A DNA stretch of 18,445 nucleotides from JALZAA01 sp035316005 (lineage in GTDB: Bacteria; Actinomycetota; Acidimicrobiia; IMCC26256; JACDBD01). Both the position numbers and the translations under genes were made by a program. The DNA is taken from NCBI GenBank assembly GCA_035316005.1, contig DATFXK010000018.1:1-18445 (forward strand), written 5' to 3'. The notes beneath the pieces are model-generated. The model made no database searches and was not told the DNA's origin. It saw only the letters and a list, made by a program, of their open reading frames with translations. Below, piece after piece: positions 6,353 through 13,466 of this stretch. Numbering within the stretch: position 1 is the first letter of the stretch; every line of letters starts with the position of its first letter.

Positions 6353-6359
6353 AGGCCCG

Positions 6360-7880
6360 ATGGCGCGCCCCTATTACGTGACGACACCTATCTATTACCC
6401 AAATGACGTGCCTCACATCGGTCACGCCTACACAACCTTGAACGGGGACGTGCTCACCCGGTGGCGGAGGCTCTGGGGCGACGACGTCGTCTACCTCACC
6501 GGCGTGGACGAGCACGGCCTCAACATCGTGCGCGCCGCCGAGGCGCAGGGGCTGCCGGCCCAGGAGTTCGTCGACGGGACCAGCCCGACCTTCCGGGAGG
6601 CGTGGAAGCTCCTCGACATTGCCAACGACGACTTCATCCGCACCACCGAGCCCCGGCACTACCAGGCCGTCCAGGACTTCATGCAGGCCGTCTACGACAA
6701 CGGCGCCATCGAGCTCGGCCGGTACGAGGGCCTGTACTGCTACCGGTGCGAGCTGTACTACACGGAGGACGAGCTCGTGGACGGCAACTGCCCGATCCAC
6801 GGGATCCCCGTCGAGCGGGTCAGCGAGGAGAACTACTTCTTCAAGCTCTCCCAATTCGAGGATCGGCTGCTCGCGCACTACGCCGAGCATCCTGATGCGG
6901 TCCAGCCCGAGATCCGCCTCAACGAGGTGCTGGGGCTGATCCGGCAGGGCCTCCGCGACTTCTCGATGAGCCGGACGTCGATCACCTGGGGCATCCCGCT
7001 GCCGTGGGACCCGAAGCATGTGGCCTACGTGTGGTTCGACGCGTTGTTCAACTACTGCACCGCGGTCGGGTACGGCGAGGACCGGCGACGCTTCGACCAC
7101 TACTGGCCGGCCGACTACCACCTCATCGGCAAGGACATCCTGCGCCAGCACGCGGTCTACTGGCCGGCGATGCTCATGGCGGCGGGGGAAGCCCCACCGA
7201 AGTGCGTGTTCGCGCACGGGTGGCTGCTGGTGGGCGGCGAGAAGATGAGCAAGAGCAAGCTCAACCAGATCGCGCCCGCCGATCTCGTCGCCGAATTCGG
7301 CGTCGACGGCTTCCGGTACCACTTCGTCGTCGACCAGAAGTTCGGCCCCGACGGTGATTTCAGCTACGAAGGCATGCTCGCCCGGTACAACAGCGATCTC
7401 GCCAACAACTTCGGCAACCTCGCCAACCGCGTGCTCAACATGGCGGTGAACTACGTCAGCGGCGTGGTTCCCGACGCGCGGGCGGACGGGCCACTGGTCG
7501 ACGCCGCCGCGGCCGCGTTCGACCGCCTCGAGTCGAGCATGAGCAAGCTCGACCTCTCGTGGGGCTTCGGCGGTGTGTGGGAGCTGATCCGGGCGGCGAA
7601 CTCCTACATCGAGGAGCGCCAGCCGTGGGCGCTGAACAAGGCGGGCGACGCCACGGCCACGGCCGAGGTGCTCGGCGACTGCCTCGAGGCGCTGCGGATC
7701 GTCGCGTTGCTGTCGTCGCCGGTGATCCCGAACGCAGCCGGCGAGCTGTGGCGCCGCCTCGGCCTGCCCGGGCGGCCGGAGGACGCGCGCCTGCCCGACG
7801 CCGCCGAGTGGGGCGGCCTTCCCGCCGGCGCGCGCCTCGAGAAGGGCGCGCCCTTGTTTCCGCGGCTCGAGCCCGCGTGA
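6360..7880 (+). CDS. metG: Methionyl-tRNA synthetase (506 aa)
   Basis: This class I aminoacyl-tRNA synthetase charges tRNA-Met with methionine. The Rossmann core has a perfect HIGH at 19-22 (VPHIGHAY) and KMSKS at 295-299 (GGEKMSKSKLN). The connective peptide carries Cys127, Cys130, Cys144 and nearby His147 (CYRC...CPIHG), the pattern of a zinc knuckle. The WFDALFNY segment (225-232) and the anticodon-binding helical domain (ANNFGNLANRVLNM and following) are intact. The protein ends after this domain with no C-terminal tRNA-binding extension, as in the shorter actinobacterial form. The ATG at 6360 begins just before the first strand and fits a leaderless start. Its TGA overlaps the tatD GTG, so the two are coupled. 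Confidence 0.98.
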   Translation: MARPYYVTTPIYYPNDVPHIGHAYTTLNGDVLTRWRRLWGDDVVYLTGVDEHGLNIVRAAEAQGLPAQEFVDGTSPTFREAWKLLDIANDDFIRTTEPRHYQAVQDFMQAVYDNGAIELGRYEGLYCYRCELYYTEDELVDGNCPIHGIPVERVSEENYFFKLSQFEDRLLAHYAEHPDAVQPEIRLNEVLGLIRQGLRDFSMSRTSITWGIPLPWDPKHVAYVWFDALFNYCTAVGYGEDRRRFDHYWPADYHLIGKDILRQHAVYWPAMLMAAGEAPPKCVFAHGWLLVGGEKMSKSKLNQIAPADLVAEFGVDGFRYHFVVDQKFGPDGDFSYEGMLARYNSDLANNFGNLANRVLNMAVNYVSGVVPDARADGPLVDAAAAAFDRLESSMSKLDLSWGFGGVWELIRAANSYIEERQPWALNKAGDATATAEVLGDCLEALRIVALLSSPVIPNAAGELWRRLGLPGRPEDARLPDAAEWGGLPAGARLEKGAPLFPRLEPA

Positions 7881-8632
7881 CCTGGTTCGACTCGCACTGC
7901 CACCTGCAGTCCCTGAGCGATCCCGAGGGTGGGATCGAGCGGGCGCGGGCGGCGGGGGTCGGCGCGATGGTGTGCGTGGGCACCGACCTCGACACGTCAC
8001 GTCAGGCGGTCGAGCTAGCCGGTCGATATGACGACATCGCCGCCACCGTCGGCCTGCATCCGCACGACGCGTCGAAGCTCGCAGCCGAATGGGACGCGCT
8101 CACGTTGCTGGGCGACGGGCCTGAAGTCGTCGGGGTCGGCGAGACCGGCTTCGACTTCCACTACCTGCACAGCCCGTCCGACGCGCAAGAGGCGGCGTTC
8201 CGCGCCGAGATCGCCCTCGCGAAGCGCCTCGACCGGGCCCTCGTCGTCCACTCCCGCGACGCGTGGGACGACACGTTCCGGGTGATGGCCGACGAGGGCG
8301 CACCGGCCCGCACGGTGATGCACTGCTTCACCGGCGGCCCGAACGAGGCGCGCCGCGCCCTCGATCTCGGCGCGTACCTCTCCTACAGCGGCATCGTGAC
8401 CTTCCCGGGCGCCGACGACGTCCGCGCCGCCGCCGCCCTGACGCCGCTCGACCGGCTCCTCGTCGAGACCGACGCGCCGTACCTCGCGCCGGTACCTCGC
8501 CGCGGTCGCGAGAACGAGCCCGGTTTCGTCGGGCTGGTCGGGGCGGCGGTCGCCGCCGCGACCCGACGGCCGGAGGCCGAGATCGCCGAGCGCACCGCCG
8601 CCAACGCCAATTCCGTCTTCCGCAGTCGCTGA
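7877..8632 (+). CDS. tatD: TatD family metal-dependent hydrolase/DNase (251 aa)
   Basis: TatD proteins are TIM-barrel metal-dependent nucleases acting on DNA 3' ends and possibly other phosphodiesters. The metal ligands are visible: HCH at 7-9, Glu89 (GETGFD), His125 (VVHSRDAWDD), His149 (MHCFTGG) and Asp199 (ETDAPYL). Length is normal. The GTG at 7877 overlaps the metG stop (GTGA). The upstream frame extends into metG antiframe sequence and is ignored. The metG-tatD pair followed by an Rpf-type gene, rsmA and ispE is the conserved actinobacterial order. The sequence does not tell whether it acts in DNA repair, apoptosis-like DNA degradation or RNA quality control. Confidence 0.96.
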   Translation: MTWFDSHCHLQSLSDPEGGIERARAAGVGAMVCVGTDLDTSRQAVELAGRYDDIAATVGLHPHDASKLAAEWDALTLLGDGPEVVGVGETGFDFHYLHSPSDAQEAAFRAEIALAKRLDRALVVHSRDAWDDTFRVMADEGAPARTVMHCFTGGPNEARRALDLGAYLSYSGIVTFPGADDVRAAAALTPLDRLLVETDAPYLAPVPRRGRENEPGFVGLVGAAVAAATRRPEAEIAERTAANANSVFRSR

Positions 8633-8652
8633 CTCGAGGGCATCCTCCGCGG

Positions 8653-8682
8653 TTGACCCCCGCGACGAGCCGTCGGTAGGTT
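8653..8682 (+). promoter_or_regulatory. Promoter for the DUF348/G5 protein gene
   Basis: TTGACC (8653-8658) and TAGGTT (8677-8682) are separated by 18 bases, the best -35/-10 pair in the window. Transcription should start near 8689-8690. I looked for the c-di-AMP (ydaO) riboswitch often found before actinobacterial rpf genes and did not see its conserved core. Confidence 0.65.
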
Positions 8683-9072
8683 GCCCGGCACGGTCCCGGC
8701 GCCCTGATCGTTGCGTCAGCGCGGGAACGTCATGCACGCTCGGACCTCCGGGAGGCGGACCCGATTCCCGAGCACGTCGCTGGCACAGGCCGGCCGTCGC
8801 CCAAACGGCGCAGGATCGTCTACAAGTCGCGCGCACGCGAGGCGCACTCCGACGCGCGGGCGTGGGTTCCATTCCCGAACGTCGACTCGTTCCAGACGCT
8901 CGAGGATCTTCGTGACGACGACGAACTCGTTCCTTCCGGACAGACGCAAGCGATCGCGGAGAGGCAGCCGGCGGGCGACGTCACACCACAGAAGCCCGAG
9001 CCGCGCCGGACGGCACCACGCACGCGGCGGGGGCGCCGGCGGCAGCGGCGTCGGCGCCAGCGACGCAGAGTC
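8680..9072 (+). other. Open in-frame N-terminal extension of the DUF348/G5 gene, no standard start codon
   Basis: From the TAG at 8677-8679 to 9073 the frame of the DUF348/G5 gene stays open for 131 codons but contains no ATG, GTG or TTG. The conceptual product looks protein-like: an acidic-aromatic stretch (ARAWVPFPNVDSFQTLEDL, then RDDDELVPSG), then a Pro-rich linker and an Arg-rich run (RRGRRRQRRRRQRRR) leading directly into the hydrophobic helix. A hand count over 8761-9000 gives G/C at 63 of 80 third positions in this frame, against 58 of 80 in the next frame, a modest preference. The stretch is therefore probably translated, either from a rare start (CTG at 8704) or from a start in another frame (TTG 8711, ATG 8732) if a base is missing or added in the sequence. 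Confidence 0.5.
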
Positions 9073-9906
9073 TTGTTCGCCGCGCTCGTGTTGCTGACAG
9101 CCGCCGCCGTTGCACTCGAGCTGCCGCAGCTTCAGCGTCGCCCGTCCCAGGTGACGATCCGCGTCGACGGTAACGAACGGGTCAGCGCTCGGACCGAAGC
9201 GACGAACGTCGCCGGCGCGCTACGAGCCAACCACGTGAAGGTCAATGCCGACGACCGTGTCCGGCCTCCCCTGACCGCGAAGGTGTCTGATGGCACGACC
9301 GTCGAAGTGTTCCGGTCCTTCCCGGTCACTGTCGACGTGGACGGAGTGGTCACACCCGTGAGGACGACCTGGGCGAAGCCGGCCCAGATGCTCGAGCAAC
9401 TCCGGCTCGATCCCAACAAGGTCTCGATCGTCACCGGGCCCACACGCCTCACACAGGGCTCGTCGGTGGCGGTCCGTACCTTGCGGCGGGTCACGGTCTC
9501 CGTCGACGGCACCCGGCGCGCCGAGATCACCCCGGCCCTCAATGTCGGTGAGCTTCTCGAACAGAACCGTGTCGCACTGGGTCCGGAGGACGAGCTGTCG
9601 CCATCGGCGGACACCGGCCTCGCCGACGGCATGACCGTCACCGTGTCCCGCATCGTCAAGGACATCGAAACGAACGACGAGCCGCTGCCACCGCCAACGG
9701 TGACGCAGGACGACTCCGCCCTGGCCGTGGGTCAGCAAAGTGTCGTGCAGGAGGGCGTTCCCGGGATCCAGCGCGTCGTCTACCAGGTCACCAAGAGGGA
9801 TGGGCAGGAGATCGAGCGCACACCGATCTCGAGCGAACCCATCCAGGCGCCGACGCCGACGATCGTCGCGATCGGGCGCGCGGTGGCGAGCTTGCTTCCT
9901 GGCTAG
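9073..9906 (+). CDS. DUF348 x3 + G5 domain envelope protein, RpfB-like without catalytic domain
   Basis: After a hydrophobic helix (residues 2-17) come three ubiquitin-like DUF348 repeats (about 27-80, 84-137, 139-193), each opening with a VxxRVDG/VTVDVDG/VTVSVDG strand, then a G5 domain (about 196-270) containing VVQEGVPGIQRVVYQVTKRDG. This is the architecture of mycobacterial RpfB, and the gene sits exactly where rpfB sits (between tatD and rsmA). However, the protein stops seven residues after the G5 domain, with no lysozyme-like Rpf domain. It probably binds peptidoglycan or partner hydrolases outside the membrane. TTG 9073 is the first standard start, but it would leave the helix without its positive flank. 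The true N terminus probably lies upstream, where an Arg-rich cytoplasmic segment precedes the helix. Confidence 0.85.
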   Translation: MFAALVLLTAAAVALELPQLQRRPSQVTIRVDGNERVSARTEATNVAGALRANHVKVNADDRVRPPLTAKVSDGTTVEVFRSFPVTVDVDGVVTPVRTTWAKPAQMLEQLRLDPNKVSIVTGPTRLTQGSSVAVRTLRRVTVSVDGTRRAEITPALNVGELLEQNRVALGPEDELSPSADTGLADGMTVTVSRIVKDIETNDEPLPPPTVTQDDSALAVGQQSVVQEGVPGIQRVVYQVTKRDGQEIERTPISSEPIQAPTPTIVAIGRAVASLLPG

Positions 9907-9954
9907 TCGCATCGACTGCGATCGCGGAGCCGTCCCGCTCGGGAAGCTCGGTTG

Positions 9955-9960
9955 TAGCGT
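9955..9960 (+). promoter_or_regulatory. -10 box for rsmA-ispE (likely leaderless)
   Basis: TAGCGT lies 8 bases before the rsmA ATG at 9969, with no Shine-Dalgarno between. It suggests rsmA-ispE has its own start site in the 62-base gap after the DUF348/G5 gene. Confidence 0.45.
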
Positions 9961-9968
9961 CGCTCGCG

Positions 9969-10802
9969 ATGGCGCTCTTGACGCCGGCGAGTGTGCGCGC
10001 CCTACTTGCGAAGCACGGCCTGCGTCCGTCACGCCGGCTCGGGCAGCACTTCCTCGCCGACCTGAACACCGCCCGCCGCATCGTGCGTCTGGCCGGGGTG
10101 GATGCCGGCGACCGCGTGCTCGAGATCGGGCCCGGGCTCGGTTCGCTCACGCTCGCACTGCGCGAGCGCGGGTGTGACGTGCTCGCGCTCGAGGTCGATC
10201 GCAGGCTCGCGAGTGTTCTGGGAGACGTCGTCGCCGGCGACGACGGCGTTCGGATCGTCACGGGCGACGCGCTCACCGTCGACCTCGATGCCCTGTTCGA
10301 CGCCGGACCGTGGCACTGCGTGTCGAACCTGCCGTACAGCGTCGCGACGCCCGTGGTCGTCCGGGTGCTGCAGGAGGCGCCGTCGGTGCGCTCAGCGCTC
10401 GTCATGGTGCAGCGGGAAGTCGCCGATCGTCTCGTCGCCGCGCCCGGATCGTCCGCCTACGGGGCGGCGTCGGTCCGCGTCGCGTACTACGCCGAGGCCA
10501 AGATCGTCGGTATGGTCCCGCGCGCTGTGTTCGTCCCGGTGCCGAAGGTCGATTCCGCGCTCGTGGAGCTCGTCCGGCGCGACGCCCCGCCGGTGGAGGT
10601 GCCGTCGCGAGATCTACTCTTCGAGCTCGTCCGAGCGGGGTTCGCCCATCGCCGCAAGATGTTGCGGAGCACGTTGCGTCCGGCGCTCGGGGAGCGCACC
10701 ACCGACGCGCTCACCGAGGCCGGCGTCGACCCGCGCGCTCGTGCCGAGTCGCTCGGGCTCGAGCAATGGGCCGCGTTGGCGCGCGCCGGGACGACGCCGT
10801 GA
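9969..10802 (+). CDS. rsmA: 16S rRNA (adenine(1518)-N6/adenine(1519)-N6)-dimethyltransferase RsmA/KsgA (277 aa)
   Basis: RsmA dimethylates two adjacent adenines in the 3'-terminal hairpin of 16S rRNA late in small-subunit assembly; loss gives kasugamycin resistance in many bacteria. The sequence has the N-terminal RRLGQHFLAD motif (22-31), the SAM-binding EIGPGLGSLT (52-61), acidic LALEVDR (72-78), the catalytic NLPYSVATP (120-128), and the PVPKVDSALV segment followed by the C-terminal helical domain with FAHRRKMLRSTL. All key residues are present and length is normal. The ATG at 9969 is chosen because it directly precedes the family N terminus and follows a -10-like box. The TGA overlaps the ispE GTG, so the two are coupled, as in other actinobacteria. 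Confidence 0.98.
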   Translation: MALLTPASVRALLAKHGLRPSRRLGQHFLADLNTARRIVRLAGVDAGDRVLEIGPGLGSLTLALRERGCDVLALEVDRRLASVLGDVVAGDDGVRIVTGDALTVDLDALFDAGPWHCVSNLPYSVATPVVVRVLQEAPSVRSALVMVQREVADRLVAAPGSSAYGAASVRVAYYAEAKIVGMVPRAVFVPVPKVDSALVELVRRDAPPVEVPSRDLLFELVRAGFAHRRKMLRSTLRPALGERTTDALTEAGVDPRARAESLGLEQWAALARAGTTP

Positions 10803-11698
10803 GCGCCGCGCACCTCGGGCATGTCCGCGCGACAGCGTTCGCCAAGCTCACGTTGTCGCTGCGGGTGCTCGGCCTCCGGCGCACCGACGGCTTCCACGAG
10901 CTCGAGGCGCTCACCGTGCCGATCGGGCAGCCCCACGACATCCTCGAGGCGGTCACGGTGCCCGAACCGCCGGGCGTCGCGTTGGAGATGCTCGCGGGTG
11001 ACGACGGCGTGCCCTCGGGTCGTGAGAACCTCGCCGTGCGCGCGGCGGAGAGTCTGCTGCAACGTGCCGGGCGCGCCCGTGACGGCGTGCACCTCGCGCT
11101 GCGCAAGCGCATCCCGTCCGCGCGCGGCCTCGGCGGTGGGTCGGCGGACGCCGCCGCCGCCGTGCTCGCCGTCCACCGGCTGCTCGAGCTCGACGTGTCC
11201 GAGTCCGAGCTGTTCGAGCTCGCCGCCGACCTCGGATCCGACGTGCCGTTCTTCCTCGCCGGCGGAGCGGCATGGATGCGCGGCCGGGGCGAGCTGCTCG
11301 AGCGCGTCGCGCTCCGGCCCGGGCTCCCGATGCTGGTGGTGATGCCGCCGTTCCCGGTTGCCACGCCCGACGTCTACCGCGCCTGGGACGAGCTCGGGGG
11401 GCCGCACTCGGCCCGGTCCGTGGCCGCGCCGGGCGCGCTCGCCGAGCTCACCGCCGAGCTCGTGAACGACCTCGAGCCGGCCGCCGAGCACCTCGAGCCA
11501 CGTTTGCGCCCGCTGAGGGAACGCATCGAGGATGCCGCCGGCCGCGACGCGCTCCTGGCCGGCAGCGGGCCCAGCTACGTGGTGCTCGCCGACGGGCCGG
11601 TCGGCCTGCCGGAGTGGGCAGAGGAGCTGTCCGGCGCCCTCGGCGTCCCCGTCGTCGCCGCCGCGACGGTCTCCAAGACGGTGCGCCTGGAAGTCTGA
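10799..11698 (+). CDS. ispE: 4-diphosphocytidyl-2-C-methyl-D-erythritol kinase IspE (299 aa)
   Basis: IspE phosphorylates CDP-methylerythritol in the non-mevalonate (MEP) route to isoprenoids, so the organism makes isoprenoids by that pathway. GHMP-kinase hallmarks are visible: AKLTLSLRVLG (15-25) with catalytic Lys16, the substrate motif TDGFHEL (29-35), the ATP loop PSARGLGGGSADAAA (106-120), Asp147 in SDVPFFLAGG (the expected catalytic base), and the C-terminal LAGSGPSYVVL. Length is normal. The GTG at 10799 overlaps the rsmA stop. The frame is open much further upstream inside rsmA, but that is antiframe sequence. It converges on the bS22 gene 18 bases downstream; no clear stem-loop terminator separates them. 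Confidence 0.97.
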   Translation: MSAAHLGHVRATAFAKLTLSLRVLGLRRTDGFHELEALTVPIGQPHDILEAVTVPEPPGVALEMLAGDDGVPSGRENLAVRAAESLLQRAGRARDGVHLALRKRIPSARGLGGGSADAAAAVLAVHRLLELDVSESELFELAADLGSDVPFFLAGGAAWMRGRGELLERVALRPGLPMLVVMPPFPVATPDVYRAWDELGGPHSARSVAAPGALAELTAELVNDLEPAAEHLEPRLRPLRERIEDAAGRDALLAGSGPSYVVLADGPVGLPEWAEELSGALGVPVVAAATVSKTVRLEV

Positions 11699-11716
11699 GG
11701 AGGTGTCGGGATCGCG

Positions 11717-11818
11717 CTAGCGGCCCTGCTGACGCCGTTGCCAGCGCGTCTTCTTCAGAAGCTTCTTGTGCTTCTTCTTCCGCATGCGCTTGCGGCGCTT
11801 TTTGATCAGCGATCCCAT
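11717..11818 (-). CDS. Small ribosomal subunit protein bS22-like, AURKAIP1/COX24 domain (33 aa)
   Basis: This 33-residue, very basic protein begins MGSLIKKRRKRMRKKKHKK and continues LLKKTRWQRRQ, the recognisable pattern of the AURKAIP1/COX24-domain protein of actinobacteria. It was named bS22 after its discovery in the Mycobacterium smegmatis small subunit. In the 30S subunit it would lie near the decoding centre and bind rRNA. The gene is too short for most ORF finders. It has a good promoter (see separate entry) and a leader of only a few nucleotides with no Shine-Dalgarno. It is convergent with ispE and divergent from tRNA-Gln. Family recognition is from memory of the conserved IKKRRKRM and KKHKKLLKKTR blocks and is confident. 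Confidence 0.9.
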   Translation of the reverse strand: MGSLIKKRRKRMRKKKHKKLLKKTRWQRRQQGR

Positions 11819-11829
11819 GACGGCGTGTG

Positions 11830-11859
11830 ACGCTATCGGCGCCGATCACGAGCTGTCAC
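11830..11859 (-). promoter_or_regulatory. Promoter for the bS22 gene
   Basis: On the minus strand GTGACA (11859-11854) and TAGCGT (11835-11830) are 18 bases apart; the -35 differs from TTGACA at one position. The start codon lies 11 bases after the -10, so the leader would be about 3-5 nt. Confidence 0.6.
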
Positions 11860-11892
11860 ATTGTGTGGCTCGTGACCGCGCACCCGCGGCGG

Positions 11893-11898
11893 TATGGT
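11893..11898 (+). promoter_or_regulatory. -10 box for tRNA-Gln (and possibly glmU)
   Basis: TATGGT lies 12 bases before the 5' end of the tRNA, a plausible -10. The best -35 candidate, GTGACC (11872-11877), gives a short 15-base spacer, so the promoter call is tentative. Confidence 0.35.
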
Positions 11899-11910
11899 CA
11901 AGATGGTCGA

Positions 11911-11981
11911 TCGGGGGTGGTGTAACGGCAGCACGGGGTCCTTTGGAGTCCCAGGTCGAGGTTCGATGCCTCGCCCCCGAG
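11911..11981 (+). tRNA. tRNA-Gln (anticodon TTG)
   Basis: A cloverleaf can be drawn by hand. The acceptor stem TCGGGGG (11911-11917) pairs with CCCCCGA (11974-11980), followed by G73 at 11981, the usual tRNA-Gln discriminator. The D stem is GTGT/GCAC with GG in the loop. The anticodon loop CTTTGGA (11941-11947) has TTG at 11943-11945. The T stem CGAGG/CCTCG is perfect, with loop TTCGATG. The anticodon stem GGGTC/GTCCC contains one T-T mismatch. CCA is not encoded. It would read CAA (and possibly CAG) codons. It lies 53 bases before glmU on the same strand. Confidence 0.9.
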
Positions 11982-12034
11982 CCCGAGGGGCCTCAGCCGC
12001 ACGCCGCTCCGCGAGCCCGGCAGGAGGTGAACGC

Positions 12035-13453
12035 ATGAGCCAGTACCGGCCGTTGTCGGCAGTCGTCCTGGCCGCGGGCGAGGGCACGCGCATGCGCTCC
12101 GAGACGCCCAAGGTCCTCCACCCACTGTGTGGGCGACCGATGCTCCTCCACGTCATCGACGCGCTCGTCGCGCTCCCGCTCGAGCGCATCGTCGTCGTCG
12201 TCGGCCACGGCGCCGAGCGGGTGACGAAGACCTTGCAGGAGCAGCTGGCGACGGAGTTGCCGGTCGAGTTCGTCGAGCAGCGCGTCCAGCGGGGCACCGG
12301 CGACGCTGCGAGCGTCGCGCTCACGGCCGGCGTCTTCGACCTCGATGCCGAGGACGATCTGCTCGTCGTTCCCGGTGACGCGCCGCTCCTGCGCGCCGAG
12401 ACGCTGGCCACGCTCGCGCGCGCCCACCGCGAGGCCGACGCCGCCGCCACGGTCCTCACCGCGATCCTCCGTCCGCCGACGGGCTACGGAAGGGTCGTGC
12501 GCGACGAGAACGGCGCCGTCGACCACATCGTCGAGGACGCCGACGCCGCGCCCGACGAGCTCGAGATCGACGAGATCAACACGTCGATCTACTGCTTCCG
12601 GCGCGGGCTGCTCGCGCCGGCGCTGCGCCGCCTCAGTCCGGAGAACGCGCAGGGCGAGTACTACCTCACCGACGCGGTCAGCGTGCTCAAGGAGACCGGC
12701 CACGGGGTGATCGCGGTCGTCGCCGAAGACCCGTACGAGACCGCCGGCGTCAACGATCGCGAACAGCTCGCCGACGTCGAGGCCGCGCTGCGCCGGCGCA
12801 TCAACCGACGCTGGATGCGCGACGGCGTGTCGATGACGGATCCCGAGCGCACCTATGTCGATGCCACCGTCGAGCTCGAGCCCGACGTGCAGCTGCTCCC
12901 GGGGACGATCCTCTCCGGGCGCACCGTCGTCGGCGCCCGGTCGGTCATCGGTCCCGACACTCAGCTGACGGACACGATCGTCGGCGAGGGCGCGACCGTG
13001 CGCCAGACGGTGGCCGACGAGGCCGAGATCGGCGACGACGCCACCGTCGGCCCGTTCGTCTTCCTCCGGCCCGGGGCCCGCCTCGCCGCCCGCGCCCACG
13101 TCGGCACGTTCGTCGAGATCAAGAACTCCGACATCGGCGTGGGCGCCAAGGTCCCGCACCTGGCGTACATCGGCGACGCCGAGATCGGCGACGGCGCCAA
13201 CATCGGCGCCGGGACGATCACCGCCAACTACGACGGGCGGGAGAAGCACCGCACGAAGGTGGGGAAGAACGCCCGGATCTCGTCCAACACGGTTCTCGTC
13301 GCCCCGGTCGAGGTGGGCGACGAGGCGTACACCGGCGCCGGCGCCGTGGTCACCCAGGACGTCCCCCCCCGTGCGATGGCGAAGGGCGTCCCGGCGCAAA
13401 TCACAGAAGGCTGGCTCGACGAGCGCGAAGCTGAACGGGACGAGCGGGGGTAA
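12035..13453 (+). CDS. glmU: Bifunctional UDP-N-acetylglucosamine pyrophosphorylase / glucosamine-1-phosphate N-acetyltransferase GlmU (472 aa)
   Basis: GlmU acetylates glucosamine-1-phosphate and then uridylates it to UDP-GlcNAc, the precursor of peptidoglycan. The N-terminal uridylyltransferase shows LAAGEGTRMRSETPKVLH (12-29), GTGDA (87-91), PGDAP (113-117), GYGRVV and NTSIYCF. The C-terminal half is a left-handed beta helix of hexapeptide repeats with FVEIKNS, HLAYIGDAEIG and the acetyl-CoA-site segment NIGAGTITANYDG. The ATG at 12035 has AGGAGG (12022-12027) seven bases upstream; the open frame running back to 11894 crosses the tRNA and is not coding. Eight consecutive C residues at 13363-13370 lie in frame. 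The Prs gene follows after 13 bases, as in mycobacteria. Confidence 0.98.
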   Translation: MSQYRPLSAVVLAAGEGTRMRSETPKVLHPLCGRPMLLHVIDALVALPLERIVVVVGHGAERVTKTLQEQLATELPVEFVEQRVQRGTGDAASVALTAGVFDLDAEDDLLVVPGDAPLLRAETLATLARAHREADAAATVLTAILRPPTGYGRVVRDENGAVDHIVEDADAAPDELEIDEINTSIYCFRRGLLAPALRRLSPENAQGEYYLTDAVSVLKETGHGVIAVVAEDPYETAGVNDREQLADVEAALRRRINRRWMRDGVSMTDPERTYVDATVELEPDVQLLPGTILSGRTVVGARSVIGPDTQLTDTIVGEGATVRQTVADEAEIGDDATVGPFVFLRPGARLAARAHVGTFVEIKNSDIGVGAKVPHLAYIGDAEIGDGANIGAGTITANYDGREKHRTKVGKNARISSNTVLVAPVEVGDEAYTGAGAVVTQDVPPRAMAKGVPAQITEGWLDEREAERDERG

Positions 13454-13466
13454 CGGGGAGCGGGCG

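Noticed and set aside
8683..8900. c-di-AMP (ydaO-type) riboswitch before the Rpf-like gene
   Set aside because: Expected from actinobacterial rpf genes, but I could not find the conserved core sequence, and the region reads as coding.
8711..9097. Plus-strand open frame starting at TTG 8711 (128 codons)
   Set aside because: The product is Arg/Ser-rich with no fold-like pattern, and the frame of the DUF348/G5 gene is the better coding frame here. It is kept only as a possible source of a start codon if there is an indel.
11894..12034. Upstream extension of glmU through the tRNA gene
   Set aside because: The stretch encodes the tRNA cloverleaf, and the ATG at 12035 has an ideal SD and the conserved N terminus.
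13363..13370. Run of eight C residues in glmU as a possible frameshift site
   Set aside because: The frame continues correctly on both sides with conserved GlmU sequence, so there is no sign of slippage or error.
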